Below, piece after piece: positions 41,157-49,187 of a stretch of DNA of 64,000 nucleotides. A program made the position numbers and the translations under genes. A model generated the notes under the pieces. That model worked only from the letters and a program-made list of their open reading frames with translations, had not been told where the DNA came from and made no database searches. Origin of the DNA: JAICJR01 sp036494715 (GTDB lineage: Bacteria; Actinomycetota; Thermoleophilia; Solirubrobacterales; Thermoleophilaceae); the NCBI GenBank assembly GCA_036494715.1, contig DASXNY010000050.1, positions 7,888 to 71,887 on the forward strand, read 5' to 3'. How positions within the stretch are numbered: position 1 is the first letter of the stretch; the number at the start of each line of letters is the position of its first letter.

Positions 41157-41182
41157 GTGTGATCGCGTCCCGTCGGGGGTAG
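41157..41182 (+). promoter_or_regulatory. Candidate SigB/SigF-type promoter for Mo hydroxylase operon
   Basis: GTGT (41157-41160), a 16-nt spacer and GGGTAG (41177-41182). The ATG at 41193 follows after 10 nt. It lies entirely in the 41-nt divergent gap with the encapsulin cargo gene, so the two operons share a very short control region. No matching element was found for the cargo strand. Confidence 0.5.
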
Positions 41183-41192
41183 CGGGCTATCG

Positions 41193-41714
41193 ATGCGTAA
41201 CGATGTCGGCGTGGAGATCACGCTCACGGTCAACGGCGAGGAGCGGCGCGTCGAGGTCGATGTCCGCACGACCCTGCTCGACCTGCTGCGCGAGCGGCTC
41301 GGCCTGACCGGGGCGAAGAAGGGCTGCGATCACGGCCAGTGCGGCGCGTGCACGATCCTCCTCGACGGCCGGCGCGTGAACAGCTGCCTCGTGCTCGCGG
41401 TCGCGCACCAGGGCGCGGAGATCGTGACGATCGAGGGCCTGGCGGAGGACGGTGAGCTGCACCCGCTGCAGGCGGCGTTCATCGAGCACGACGCCTTCCA
41501 GTGCGGCTACTGCACGCCCGGCCAGATCTGCTCCGCCGCCGGAATGCTGTCCGAGCACCAGGCCGGCTGGCCGAGCGCGGTGTCGCCCGACCTCGCCGCG
41601 GCCGGCGGCGACGAGCTCAGCGACGAGGAGATCCGCGAGCGCATGAGCGGCAACATCTGCCGCTGCGGCGCCTACCTGAACATCGTGCGGGCGATCTCGG
41701 ATGTGGCGAAGTGA
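41193..41714 (+). CDS. Molybdenum hydroxylase 2Fe-2S subunit (PaoA-like)
   Basis: 173 residues from the ATG at 41193. It carries the plant-type [2Fe-2S] site CDHGQCGACTILLDG and the second cluster site CGYCTPGQICSA with NICRCGAY near the C-terminus. This is the small subunit of xanthine oxidase-family enzymes. The E. coli PaoA relative has a Tat signal, which is absent here, so the enzyme is probably cytoplasmic. It is the first gene of a three-subunit operon with 4-nt overlaps. Confidence 0.93.
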   Translation: MRNDVGVEITLTVNGEERRVEVDVRTTLLDLLRERLGLTGAKKGCDHGQCGACTILLDGRRVNSCLVLAVAHQGAEIVTIEGLAEDGELHPLQAAFIEHDAFQCGYCTPGQICSAAGMLSEHQAGWPSAVSPDLAAAGGDELSDEEIRERMSGNICRCGAYLNIVRAISDVAK

Positions 41715-42697
41715 GGCCGTTCGAGTACGAGCGCGCCGACGGCACCCCGGGCGCGGTGGCGGCGCTGGTCGAGCACGGGCCGGACGCCAGGTACCTCGGC
41801 GGCGGCACCAACCTGGTCGACCTGATGAAGCTCGGAGTGGAGACGCCGGCGCGGCTCGTGGACGTGTCGCGGCTGCCGCTGGCCGAGATCGCGGAGCGTC
41901 CGGATGGCGGGCTGAGCATCGGCGCCACGGCCACCAACAGCCAGCTCGCGGTCCATCCCGCCGTGCGCGCACGCTACCCGGTGCTCGCCCAGGCGCTCTT
42001 GTCCGGCGCCTCGGGCCAGCTGCGCAACCTCGCCACTGTGGGCGGCAACCTGCTGCAGCGAACGCGCTGCTCGTACTTCCAGGACGTATCGAAGCCATGC
42101 AACAAGCGCGCGCCCGGCTCCGGTTGCCCGGCGATCGAGGGCGACCACCGCAACCACGCGATCCTCGGCCACTCGAGCGCCTGCGTGGCCACGCACCCGT
42201 CCGACATGGCGGTGGCGCTGGCGGCGCTCGACGCCACGGTCGAGATCCGCGGGGCAAAGGGCGAGCGCACGCTGCCGCTGCGGGAGCTGCACCGGCTCCC
42301 CGGGGACGAGCCCGAGCGCGACACGACGCTCGAGCCCGGTGACCTGATCACCGGCGTGGAGCTGCCGCCGCTTCCACTCGCCGCCAACTCGCGCTACCGC
42401 AAGGTGCGCGACCGCGCCTCGTTCGCCTTCGCGGTCGTGTCGATCGCGGCCGCGCTCGACGTCGCGGACGGCACGGTGCGCGACTGCCGCATCGCGCTCG
42501 GCGGCGTGGCGCACGTGCCCTGGCGGGCCACGCGCGCGGAGGAGGCGCTGCGCGGCGCGCCGGCCGACGAGCAGAGCTTCGCCGCGGCCGCGGACGCTGA
42601 GCTGGCCGCCGCGCAACCGCTGCGCGACAACGGCTTCAAGCTGCCACTCGCGCGGGCGCTCGTGGTTCGCACGCTGATGGAGCTGCGCGAGCGATGA
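41711..42697 (+). CDS. Molybdenum hydroxylase FAD subunit with extra 4Fe-4S site (PaoB-like)
   Basis: 328 residues from a GTG. FAD-binding motifs: LGGGTNLVDLMKLGVE and ATVGGNLLQRTRCSYF. Between them and the rest is a cysteine loop, RCSYF...KPCNKRAPGSGCPA, followed by a His/Cys region ending SSACVATHPSDMA. This loop resembles the [4Fe-4S]-binding insert of PaoB and the 4-hydroxybenzoyl-CoA reductase beta group, and it is absent from xanthine dehydrogenase. It passes electrons between the iron-sulfur and molybdenum subunits. It overlaps neighbours by GTGA and ATGA. Confidence 0.9.
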   Translation: MRPFEYERADGTPGAVAALVEHGPDARYLGGGTNLVDLMKLGVETPARLVDVSRLPLAEIAERPDGGLSIGATATNSQLAVHPAVRARYPVLAQALLSGASGQLRNLATVGGNLLQRTRCSYFQDVSKPCNKRAPGSGCPAIEGDHRNHAILGHSSACVATHPSDMAVALAALDATVEIRGAKGERTLPLRELHRLPGDEPERDTTLEPGDLITGVELPPLPLAANSRYRKVRDRASFAFAVVSIAAALDVADGTVRDCRIALGGVAHVPWRATRAEEALRGAPADEQSFAAAADAELAAAQPLRDNGFKLPLARALVVRTLMELRER

Positions 42698-44796
42698 GCG
42701 GCGCCGACACGCTCACGCGCGCCGTCGGGACGCCGCTCGACCGCATCGAGGCGCGCGACAAGGTCACGGGGCAAGCGCTCTACGCCTACGAGCACACGGC
42801 GCACAGCCCGCTCTACGCGGAGCCTGTCCAAGCGCAGATCGCGCTCGGCCGGGTGCGCTCGATCGACCCCGCCGAGACGCTCGCGCAGCCAGGCGTGATC
42901 ACGGTGATCTCGCACGCCAACGCGCCGCGGCTCGAGCCCGTGGCGGACGGCGAGCTGGCGCTGTTCCAGTCGGACCGTGTGTCCTACCGCGGCCAGTTCG
43001 TCGCCGCCGTGGTGGCCGACAGCCCGGAGAGCGCCCGCGAGGGCCAGCGCCTCCTGCGCATCGAGTACGAGCAGGAGCCACACGACGTCGAGCTGCGGGC
43101 CGACCACCCCAAGCTCTACACCCCCGAGAAGGTCAACCCCAACTTCCCCGCCGAAACGAGCCAGGGCGACGTCGAGGCGGCGCTCGCCGCCGCGCAGGTG
43201 GTGGTGGACGAGACCTACATCACGCCCGCGTTCCACAACAACGCGATGGAGCCGCACGCGTCGGTGGCTGCCTGGGAGAGCGGCAATCTGACCGTGTACG
43301 ACTCGAACCAGGGCGCGCCGACCGCCCGCGACACGCTCGCGCAGGTGTTCGGGCTGCCGCCCGAGCGCGTGCGCGTGATCTCAAACCACGTGGGCGGCGG
43401 CTTCGGCTCGAAGGGCACGCCGCGCCCGCAGCTCGTGCTCGCGGCGCTGGCGGCTCAGCTCGTCGAGCGTCCCGTGAAGGTCGCGGTCACGCGGCAGCAA
43501 ATGTTCGCCACGGTCGGCTACCGCACGCCGACGATCCAGCGCCTGCGGCTCGGCGCGAGCGCCGACGGCGTGCTCGACGCGATCTCGCACGAGGTGGTCG
43601 AGCAGACCTCCACGGTCCGGGAGTTCGCCGAGCAGACGGCGGTGGTCACGCGGCTGATGTACGCGGCGCCCCATCGCCTCACGACGCACCGCGTTGCCGC
43701 GCTGGACGTGCCCACCCCCTCGTGGATGCGCGCCCCCGGGGAGTGTCCCGGGATGTACGCGCTCGAGTCCGCGATGGACGAGCTGGCGATCGCCTGCGCG
43801 GTCGATCCGGTGGAGCTGCGCATCCGCAACGAGCCGGAGACCGAGCCCGAGACCGGCAAGCAGTTCAGCTCGCGCAATGTCGTTGCCTGCCTGCGCGAGG
43901 GCGCGGAGCGCTTCGGCTGGGCCGACCGCGACCCCACACCCGCCGCGCGGCGCGAGGGCCGCTGGCTGGTCGGCAGCGGCATGGCATCGTCGACCTATCC
44001 AGCGCGGCGCCGCCCCTCACAGGCGATCGCCAGGGCCGAGCCCGACGGCGGCTTCACCGTGCGCATCGGTGCCGCCGACATCGGCACCGGCGCGCGCACC
44101 GCGCTCACCCAGATCGCGGCGGACGCGCTCGGCATCGAGCCGGAGCGTGTGCACATGGAGATCGGCGACAGCGCTCTGCCCACGGCGATGCTCGCCGGCG
44201 GCTCGATGGGCACGGCCTCATGGGGCTCGGCCGTGGTCCGCGCCTGCGAGGCACTGCTCGCCAAGCTCGAGCCGTCGGGGGACGGCGCGATCCCGGCCGA
44301 GGGCGTGGAGGCCGAGGCCGACACGAGCGAGGAGATCGAACGCGACGAGGACCTGTCGCGCAACGCGTTCGGCGCCCAGTTCGCGGAGGTGCGCGTGGAC
44401 GCGGACAGCGGCGAGGTGCGCGTCGCGCGCATGCTCGGCGTGTTCGCGGCCGGGCACATCATCAATCCGAAGACCGCGCGCTCGCAGTTCATCGGCGGCA
44501 TGACGATGGGCATCGGCATGGCCCTGCACGAGGAGAGCATCATGGACCTCGAGTTCGGCGACTACCTCAACCGCGATCTCGCCCAGTACCACGTGCCCGC
44601 CTGCGCCGACATCCTCGACGTCGAGGCCCACTGGATCGACGAGGACGACCCCAAGCTCAACCCGATGGGCTCCAAGGGCATCGGCGAGATCGGGATCGTG
44701 GGCACGGCGGCGGCGGTCGCGAACGCCGTCCATCACGCCACCGGCATCCGCGTGCGCGACCTCCCGATCCGGCTCGACCGCCTTATCCGCGTGTAG
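42694..44796 (+). CDS. Molybdenum hydroxylase large subunit (PaoC-like aldehyde oxidoreductase)
   Basis: 700 residues. Mo-cofactor blocks include HVGGGFGSKGTPRPQLVLAAL, FHNNAMEPHASVA, MRAPGECPGMYALESAMDELA and LAGGSMGTASWGSAVV, with KGIGEIGIVGTAAAVANAVHHATG at the C-terminus. The last carries the catalytic glutamate of the xanthine oxidase family. The three-gene order and 4Fe-4S insert point to aldehyde oxidation (PaoABC type) rather than purine oxidation. Molybdopterin-cytosine dinucleotide is the likely cofactor. No maturation factor (PaoD/XdhC) is encoded in the window. Confidence 0.92.
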   Translation: MSGADTLTRAVGTPLDRIEARDKVTGQALYAYEHTAHSPLYAEPVQAQIALGRVRSIDPAETLAQPGVITVISHANAPRLEPVADGELALFQSDRVSYRGQFVAAVVADSPESAREGQRLLRIEYEQEPHDVELRADHPKLYTPEKVNPNFPAETSQGDVEAALAAAQVVVDETYITPAFHNNAMEPHASVAAWESGNLTVYDSNQGAPTARDTLAQVFGLPPERVRVISNHVGGGFGSKGTPRPQLVLAALAAQLVERPVKVAVTRQQMFATVGYRTPTIQRLRLGASADGVLDAISHEVVEQTSTVREFAEQTAVVTRLMYAAPHRLTTHRVAALDVPTPSWMRAPGECPGMYALESAMDELAIACAVDPVELRIRNEPETEPETGKQFSSRNVVACLREGAERFGWADRDPTPAARREGRWLVGSGMASSTYPARRRPSQAIARAEPDGGFTVRIGAADIGTGARTALTQIAADALGIEPERVHMEIGDSALPTAMLAGGSMGTASWGSAVVRACEALLAKLEPSGDGAIPAEGVEAEADTSEEIERDEDLSRNAFGAQFAEVRVDADSGEVRVARMLGVFAAGHIINPKTARSQFIGGMTMGIGMALHEESIMDLEFGDYLNRDLAQYHVPACADILDVEAHWIDEDDPKLNPMGSKGIGEIGIVGTAAAVANAVHHATGIRVRDLPIRLDRLIRV

Positions 44797-46260
44797 GTGG
44801 GGGACACGCCGGACGCGGTCGTGGTCGGCGCCGGGCCCAACGGGCTGGCGGCGGCGATCGAGCTTGCGCGGGCGGGCCGCTCCGTGCTGGTGCTCGAGCG
44901 CGCGGCGGACGTCGGCGGCGGGACGCGCACCGCCGAGCTCACGCTGCCCGGCTTCCGGCACGACGTCTGCTCGGCCGTGCATCCGCTGGCGGCCGCATCG
45001 CCATTCCTGCGCGGTCTGCCGCTCGAGCGCTTCGGGCTCGAGCTGATCGAGCCGGAGGTCCCGGCGGCGCACCCGCTCGACGACGGCAGCGCCGCGGTTC
45101 TTCACCGCTCGCTGACCGACACCAGCGCGGGCCTCGGCCGCGACGGCGATGCCTACAGCGCGCTGCTCGAGCCGTTCGTAAGTGACTGGGAGCGGCTGGC
45201 CGAGGTGCTGCTCGGACCTCCGCTGGCGCCCGCGCACCCGCTGCTCGCCGCGCGCTTCGCGGCTAGGGGCGCGGCGCCTGCGGCGGCGTTTGCGCGTTTG
45301 CGCTTTCGGGAGGAGGCGGCGCGCGCGCTCTTCGCCGGCATGGCCGCCCACTCGATCCGCCCGCTCGGCGCGCCCGCCACCAGCGCGTTCGCGCTCCTCC
45401 TGATGACGCTCGGGCACAGCGTGGGCTGGCCCTTCGCACGTGGCGGCTCGCAAGCGATCGCGCACGCGCTGCGCGGCTACCTCGAGTCGCTCGGCGGCAT
45501 CGTGGAGACCGGGCATGCAGTCGCGTCCCTCGAGGAGCTGCCGGCCGCCAAGGCGATTCTGTTCGACACCTCGCCCGCCCAGCTCGCAGCGATCTGCGGC
45601 GACGCGCTGCCGGCTCGCTACCGCTCGCGCCTCGATCACTTCCGCCCCGGGCCCGGGGTGTTCAAGGTCGACTACGCCCTTGCCGAGCCGTCACCGTGGC
45701 GCGCCGAGGAGTGCCGTCAGGCCGGAACCATCCACCTCGGCGGCACGCTCGCCGAGATCGCGGCGTCGGAGCGCGCGGTAGCGGCCGGCCGACATCCCGA
45801 GCGCCCGTACGTCCTCGTGGCTCAGCCCAGCATCGCCGATCCCACACGGGTGCCCGACGGCAGGCACACGCTCTGGGCCTATTGCCACGTTCCGAACGGC
45901 TCGACGGTGGACATGACGGCCGCGATCGAGGCACAGCTCGAGCGCTTCGCGCCGGGATTCAGGGACGTGATCGTCGCGCAGGCCACGCGCAAGACGAAGC
46001 AGCTCGAGCTCGAGAATCCCAACTACGCGGGCGGCGACATCAGCGGCGGCGCGGCGAGCCTCCGTCAGCTGATCGCCCGGCCCGTGGCGAGCCGCTGCCC
46101 CTACGCAACGCCCAACCCACGCCTCTTCCTCTGCTCGGCCTCTACGTCTCCCGGCGCGGGCGTCCACGGCATGTGCGGGTACAACGCGGCACGCGCGGCG
46201 CTGGCACGCGGGCCGTGGACCGTGAGGACGCGGCCGGGGCGGCGGCGCCCCGTCCTTTAG
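44797..46260 (+). CDS. FAD-dependent oxidoreductase, phytoene desaturase-like
   Basis: 487 residues from a GTG immediately after the large subunit stop. The N-terminal dinucleotide motif is VVVGAGPNGLAAAIELARAGRSVLVLE, followed by GGGTRTAELTLPGFRHDVCSAVHPL. The C-terminal FAD motif is weak (STSPGAGVHGMCGYNAARAAL). Proteins of this size and pattern are often named NAD(P)/FAD-dependent oxidoreductase of the carotenoid desaturase/isomerase family. The substrate is unknown, and no carotenoid synthesis genes are nearby. It is likely the last gene of the Mo hydroxylase operon and may act on a related lipid or aldehyde. Confidence 0.85.
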   Translation: MGDTPDAVVVGAGPNGLAAAIELARAGRSVLVLERAADVGGGTRTAELTLPGFRHDVCSAVHPLAAASPFLRGLPLERFGLELIEPEVPAAHPLDDGSAAVLHRSLTDTSAGLGRDGDAYSALLEPFVSDWERLAEVLLGPPLAPAHPLLAARFAARGAAPAAAFARLRFREEAARALFAGMAAHSIRPLGAPATSAFALLLMTLGHSVGWPFARGGSQAIAHALRGYLESLGGIVETGHAVASLEELPAAKAILFDTSPAQLAAICGDALPARYRSRLDHFRPGPGVFKVDYALAEPSPWRAEECRQAGTIHLGGTLAEIAASERAVAAGRHPERPYVLVAQPSIADPTRVPDGRHTLWAYCHVPNGSTVDMTAAIEAQLERFAPGFRDVIVAQATRKTKQLELENPNYAGGDISGGAASLRQLIARPVASRCPYATPNPRLFLCSASTSPGAGVHGMCGYNAARAALARGPWTVRTRPGRRRPVL

Positions 46261-46425
46261 TCCGAAGCGCTCGCCTCCCCCGGACCGCTAAACCGCCGGT
46301 CGGCGATTGTCTAGGCCGCCCGACGCCCTGACGAGGGCCTACCCGGCCGGAGGTCGGCTATTCGTCAGAGTCGTCCGGAGCTTGGACCGTGTCCGTCCGG
46401 CCCGACTCGGCCAACAAGTTCTTCT

Positions 46426-46450
46426 GTTTGACCGTTTGGACCTTGGGTAG
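46426..46450 (+). promoter_or_regulatory. SigB/SigF-type promoter for Mn catalase
   Basis: GTTT (46426-46429), a 15-nt spacer and GGGTAG (46445-46450), both boxes perfect. The leader to the ATG at 46489 is about 32 nt and contains AGGAGG. It lies in the 228-nt gap after the FAD oxidoreductase gene; nothing else is recognised there. Confidence 0.8.
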
Positions 46451-46488
46451 CCGAGCCCTACCTCAATCCAACCTGCCAGGAGGACCGC

Positions 46489-47397
46489 ATGATTCTGCGT
46501 CTTGATCGCTGGGGAGTCGAGCTCCCGCCACCGTCCGACCCCGACCCGGACGGCGCTGCCGCCGTTCAGGAGCTGATGGGTGGGCGCTTCGGCGAGATGT
46601 CCACCTTCCTCAATTACACGTTCCAGTCGTTCAACTTCAGGGACAAGGCCTCCGCGCGACCGTTTTACGACCTGATCGCCAACATCGCCGCCGAGGAGTT
46701 CGGCCACATCGAGCTCGTCGCGGCCACGATCAACACGATGCTCACAGGCGCCTCGCCGACCTCCAACGGGAGCGGCGAGATCGCCGGTGCGATGGCGGGC
46801 CTGAAGAGCGCGCGCAATACCCAGCAGTTCATCGCCGGCGGCCACTCGGCCCTGCCGCAGGATTCGAACGGCCGGCCCTGGACCGGCGACAACGTGTTCG
46901 CCTCGGGCGACCTCGTGGAGGACCTCACGCACAACTTCTTCCTCGAGACGGCCGCCCGCAACAACAAGCTGCGCGTGTACGAGATGGTCGATCACCCGGC
47001 CGCGAAGGCGCTCACCGGCTACCTGCTCGTGCGCGGCGGTGTGCATCAGGTCGCCTACGCGCGGGCGCTCGAGAACCTCACCGGCGCGGACCTGTCCAAG
47101 CTGTTCCCGTCGCCACGGATCCCGACGGACAAGATCCCGGAGTGCCGGCCGCACATCGAGCGCGGCGACCACGCGCGGATCTACCGCTTCTCGCCGAACG
47201 ACTACAACGAGATCGCGGCCGTGTTCAACGGCAAGCACCCGGAGACCGGCGACGAGCTCGAGGTGGTCGACGGCCCGCCCGAGGGGGCCGAGCCAAACGA
47301 CCTGCCCCCTCAGCCGCAGGCGTTCGCGCCCGACTACGCGCCGGAAGAGATCAGCCAGATCGCGGACAAGCTGAAGGAAGCCGCGGGGATCAAGTAG
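46489..47397 (+). CDS. Manganese-containing catalase
   Basis: 302 residues, start fixed by CAGGAGGACCGC before the ATG. The dimanganese ligands are in place: Glu36 (FGEMSTFLNY), Glu70 and His73 (AAEEFGHIELV), Glu153 (FLETAARNNK) and His186 (RGGVHQVAYA). Helical spacing matches the Thermus and Lactobacillus enzymes. It breaks down H2O2 in the cytoplasm without haem. The tail (DLPPQPQAFAPDYAPEEISQIADKLKEAAG) is typical of the actinobacterial group. A perfect SigB/F promoter drives it. It is followed by a strong stem-loop and the convergent Ku gene. Confidence 0.96.
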   Translation: MILRLDRWGVELPPPSDPDPDGAAAVQELMGGRFGEMSTFLNYTFQSFNFRDKASARPFYDLIANIAAEEFGHIELVAATINTMLTGASPTSNGSGEIAGAMAGLKSARNTQQFIAGGHSALPQDSNGRPWTGDNVFASGDLVEDLTHNFFLETAARNNKLRVYEMVDHPAAKALTGYLLVRGGVHQVAYARALENLTGADLSKLFPSPRIPTDKIPECRPHIERGDHARIYRFSPNDYNEIAAVFNGKHPETGDELEVVDGPPEGAEPNDLPPQPQAFAPDYAPEEISQIADKLKEAAGIK

Positions 47398-47421
47398 TCC
47401 TCCTCCCCAGAGGTCGAGCGT

Positions 47422-47445
47422 GGCGGGGGCTGACCTGCCCCCGCC
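47422..47445. terminator. Stem-loop terminator between Mn catalase and Ku
   Basis: A perfect 9-bp GC stem (GGCGGGGGC / GCCCCCGCC) with a 6-nt loop lies in the 60-nt convergent gap. There is no T-run on either side, as is usual in high-GC actinobacteria, so it may serve both strands. Confidence 0.7.
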
Positions 47446-47457
47446 GCGTGTGCGGCC

Positions 47458-48381
47458 TCAGTCGTCGCCGAGCGCCTCGATCAGCTGCTTCTTGGACATC
47501 TTGGTGCGGCCCTTGATGCCGGCCTTCCGTGCGCGCGCGTAGAGCTCGTCACGGTCGAGATCAGCGAGCTCGCCGTCGCCGTTCTCCTCCTCCCTGATCG
47601 GCCGGCCGGCGCGCGCGTTCGCGAGCGTGCGCTCGAGCGCCGCCATCAGATCGGGCGTGGCCGGCGGCTGGCGCTCGGGTTCCGGCGCCTCGATCTTGCG
47701 GCGCTTGCGCTTGTCCTCGATCACGCGGCGCAGGCGCTCGCGGTAGCAGTCCTCGTAGCGCTCCGGATCCCAGTCCGCGGCAAGCTCCTCGATCAGCGTA
47801 ACCGCCTGGTCGAGCTGCTTCTTCACGGGCTTCTTGCCGCCAGCCCGAATCGCCGAGCTCGGCCGCACCTCGTCGTGGAAGAGCATCGTCGTGAGCGTGA
47901 GCGCGCCGTCGCGCACGCTCACGGCGGCGAGGTACTCCTTCGCGCGCATCACGAAGCGCCCGAGCGCCGCGCGCTCCGACTTGCCCATGGCCTCCACGAG
48001 CAGTCGGTAGGCGCGCCGGGTGCCCTCGCTCTCGCCGGCGGGGACGAGGAAATAGGGGTGGTCGAAGTAGATCGGGTCGATGTCCGCCAGCTCGACGAAG
48101 GCCTCGATCTCGATCGTGCGCGTCTTGCGCGGCTGCACCGAGCCGAGCTCCTCGTCGGTGACGACCACCTGCTTGCCGTCGAGGTCATAGCTGTGGGCCA
48201 CCTCCTCCCAGGCCACCTCCACGTCCTCCTCGGAGCAGAAGCGGCGCTGCTCGATGCGCGCCTTGTCCTTCTCGTGCAACTCGTGGAAGTGGTAGTCGAG
48301 ATCGCGGGCCGCGCTCACGAGCTGCACGGGCACGTTGACGAGGCCGAAGCTGAGCGAGCCGTTCCAGATCGTCCGCGCCAA
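47458..48381 (-). CDS. ku: Non-homologous end-joining protein Ku (paralogue A, with C-terminal extension)
   Basis: 307 residues. Ku core: WNGSLSFGLVNVPVQLVSAARDLDYHFHELHEKDKARIEQRRFC, VVVTDEELGSVQPRKTRTIEIEAFVELADIDPIYFDHPYFLVP, then RFVMRAKEYLAAVSVRDGALTLTTM. The C-terminus adds a basic linker (DKRKRRKIEAPEPERQ) and a small helical LYARARKAGIKGRTKMSKKQLIEAL motif, SAP/Rho_N-like, which in other Ku proteins helps DNA binding. Ku forms a ring on DNA ends and recruits LigD. It is 3 nt downstream of the second Ku gene. No LigD is in the window. Confidence 0.95.
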   Translation of the reverse strand: MARTIWNGSLSFGLVNVPVQLVSAARDLDYHFHELHEKDKARIEQRRFCSEEDVEVAWEEVAHSYDLDGKQVVVTDEELGSVQPRKTRTIEIEAFVELADIDPIYFDHPYFLVPAGESEGTRRAYRLLVEAMGKSERAALGRFVMRAKEYLAAVSVRDGALTLTTMLFHDEVRPSSAIRAGGKKPVKKQLDQAVTLIEELAADWDPERYEDCYRERLRRVIEDKRKRRKIEAPEPERQPPATPDLMAALERTLANARAGRPIREEENGDGELADLDRDELYARARKAGIKGRTKMSKKQLIEALGDD

Positions 48382-48384
48382 TGC

Positions 48385-49152
48385 TCAGTTCCCCGAGCCG
48401 AGGCTCGCCTCTAGCGCGGCCATCAGGTCGTCGCCGTGCGCCGGCTCCTCCTGCTCGGCCAGGTCGATCTCCTCGCCCTTGGCCTTGCGCCGGATCAGGC
48501 CGAGCACGGCGTCGCGATAGGTGTCCTCGTAGGCGCTCGGGTCGAAGTCTTGGGCAAGGGCGTCGACCAAGCGGTCGGCCATCTGAAGCTCCTGCTTCGA
48601 GGGCTTGCGTCCGGCGGATGGCAGCTCGAGCTCGCCCCCGGACACGACCTCGTCATCGAAGCGCAGCGTGTGCAGCGCGAGCACGCCATCGAGCGCGCGC
48701 ACCGCGACGAGGTACTCGCGATCATGGAAGCTGAAGCGGCCGATACCGGCCCGGCCGCTGCGGGCCAGCGCGTCGTGGAGCAGCCGGTAGACGTCCTTCT
48801 CGTCGTCGGCTCCCACGTAGTAGGTCTTCTCGAAGAAGACGGGGTCGATCTCGTCCACGGGGACGAACTCACTGAGGTGAACGACCTTGCCGCGATCGCC
48901 CGCGGCCGCCTTCACCTCTTCCTTCTCGAGCACGACGAACGAGTTCTCCGAGACCTCGTAGCCCTTGACCACGTCGCCGTAGTCGACCTCCTTGTCCTCC
49001 TTCGAGCAGAAACGGCGGTGCTCGATCCGCGCGCCGTCCCGCACGTGCACCTCGTGGAAGTGGACGGTCTTCGAGTCGGTGGCCGAATAGAGCTTGATCG
49101 GCACGTTCACAAGTCCAAACGTGATCGTGCCGTTCCAGATCGATCGCGGCAT
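48385..49152 (-). CDS. ku: Non-homologous end-joining protein Ku (paralogue B)
   Basis: 255 residues from the ATG at 49152 (MPRSIWNGTITFGLVNVPIKLYSATDSKTVHFHEVHV); the frame is open upstream but the added part overlaps the promoter region. It has the full Ku core: EHRRFCSKEDKEVDYGDVVKGYEV, EIDPVFFEKTYYVGADD and RFSFHDREYLVAVRALDGVLALHTLRF. It ends without the DNA-binding tail of its neighbour. Two different Ku chains encoded together could form a heterodimer, as in some rhizobia and actinobacteria. A GGGTAT -10-like box lies 10 nt before the start codon. Confidence 0.95.
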   Translation of the reverse strand: MPRSIWNGTITFGLVNVPIKLYSATDSKTVHFHEVHVRDGARIEHRRFCSKEDKEVDYGDVVKGYEVSENSFVVLEKEEVKAAAGDRGKVVHLSEFVPVDEIDPVFFEKTYYVGADDEKDVYRLLHDALARSGRAGIGRFSFHDREYLVAVRALDGVLALHTLRFDDEVVSGGELELPSAGRKPSKQELQMADRLVDALAQDFDPSAYEDTYRDAVLGLIRRKAKGEEIDLAEQEEPAHGDDLMAALEASLGSGN

Positions 49153-49162
49153 GACCTGCGAG

Positions 49163-49174
49163 ATACCCGGGTAG
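49163..49174. promoter_or_regulatory. Overlapping divergent -10 boxes (TACCCGGGTA palindrome)
   Basis: The 10-nt palindrome TACCCGGGTA (49164-49173) places a GGGTAT box on the minus strand (49168-49163, 10 nt before the Ku ATG) back to back with a GGGTAG box on the plus strand (49169-49174, 13 nt before the epimerase GTG). For the plus strand GCAT lies 16 nt upstream (49149-49152); for the minus strand only a weak GGTA at 15 nt is seen. The whole gap between the two start codons is 35 nt. Confidence 0.5.
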
Positions 49175-49187
49175 CCGCCGGCGTACC

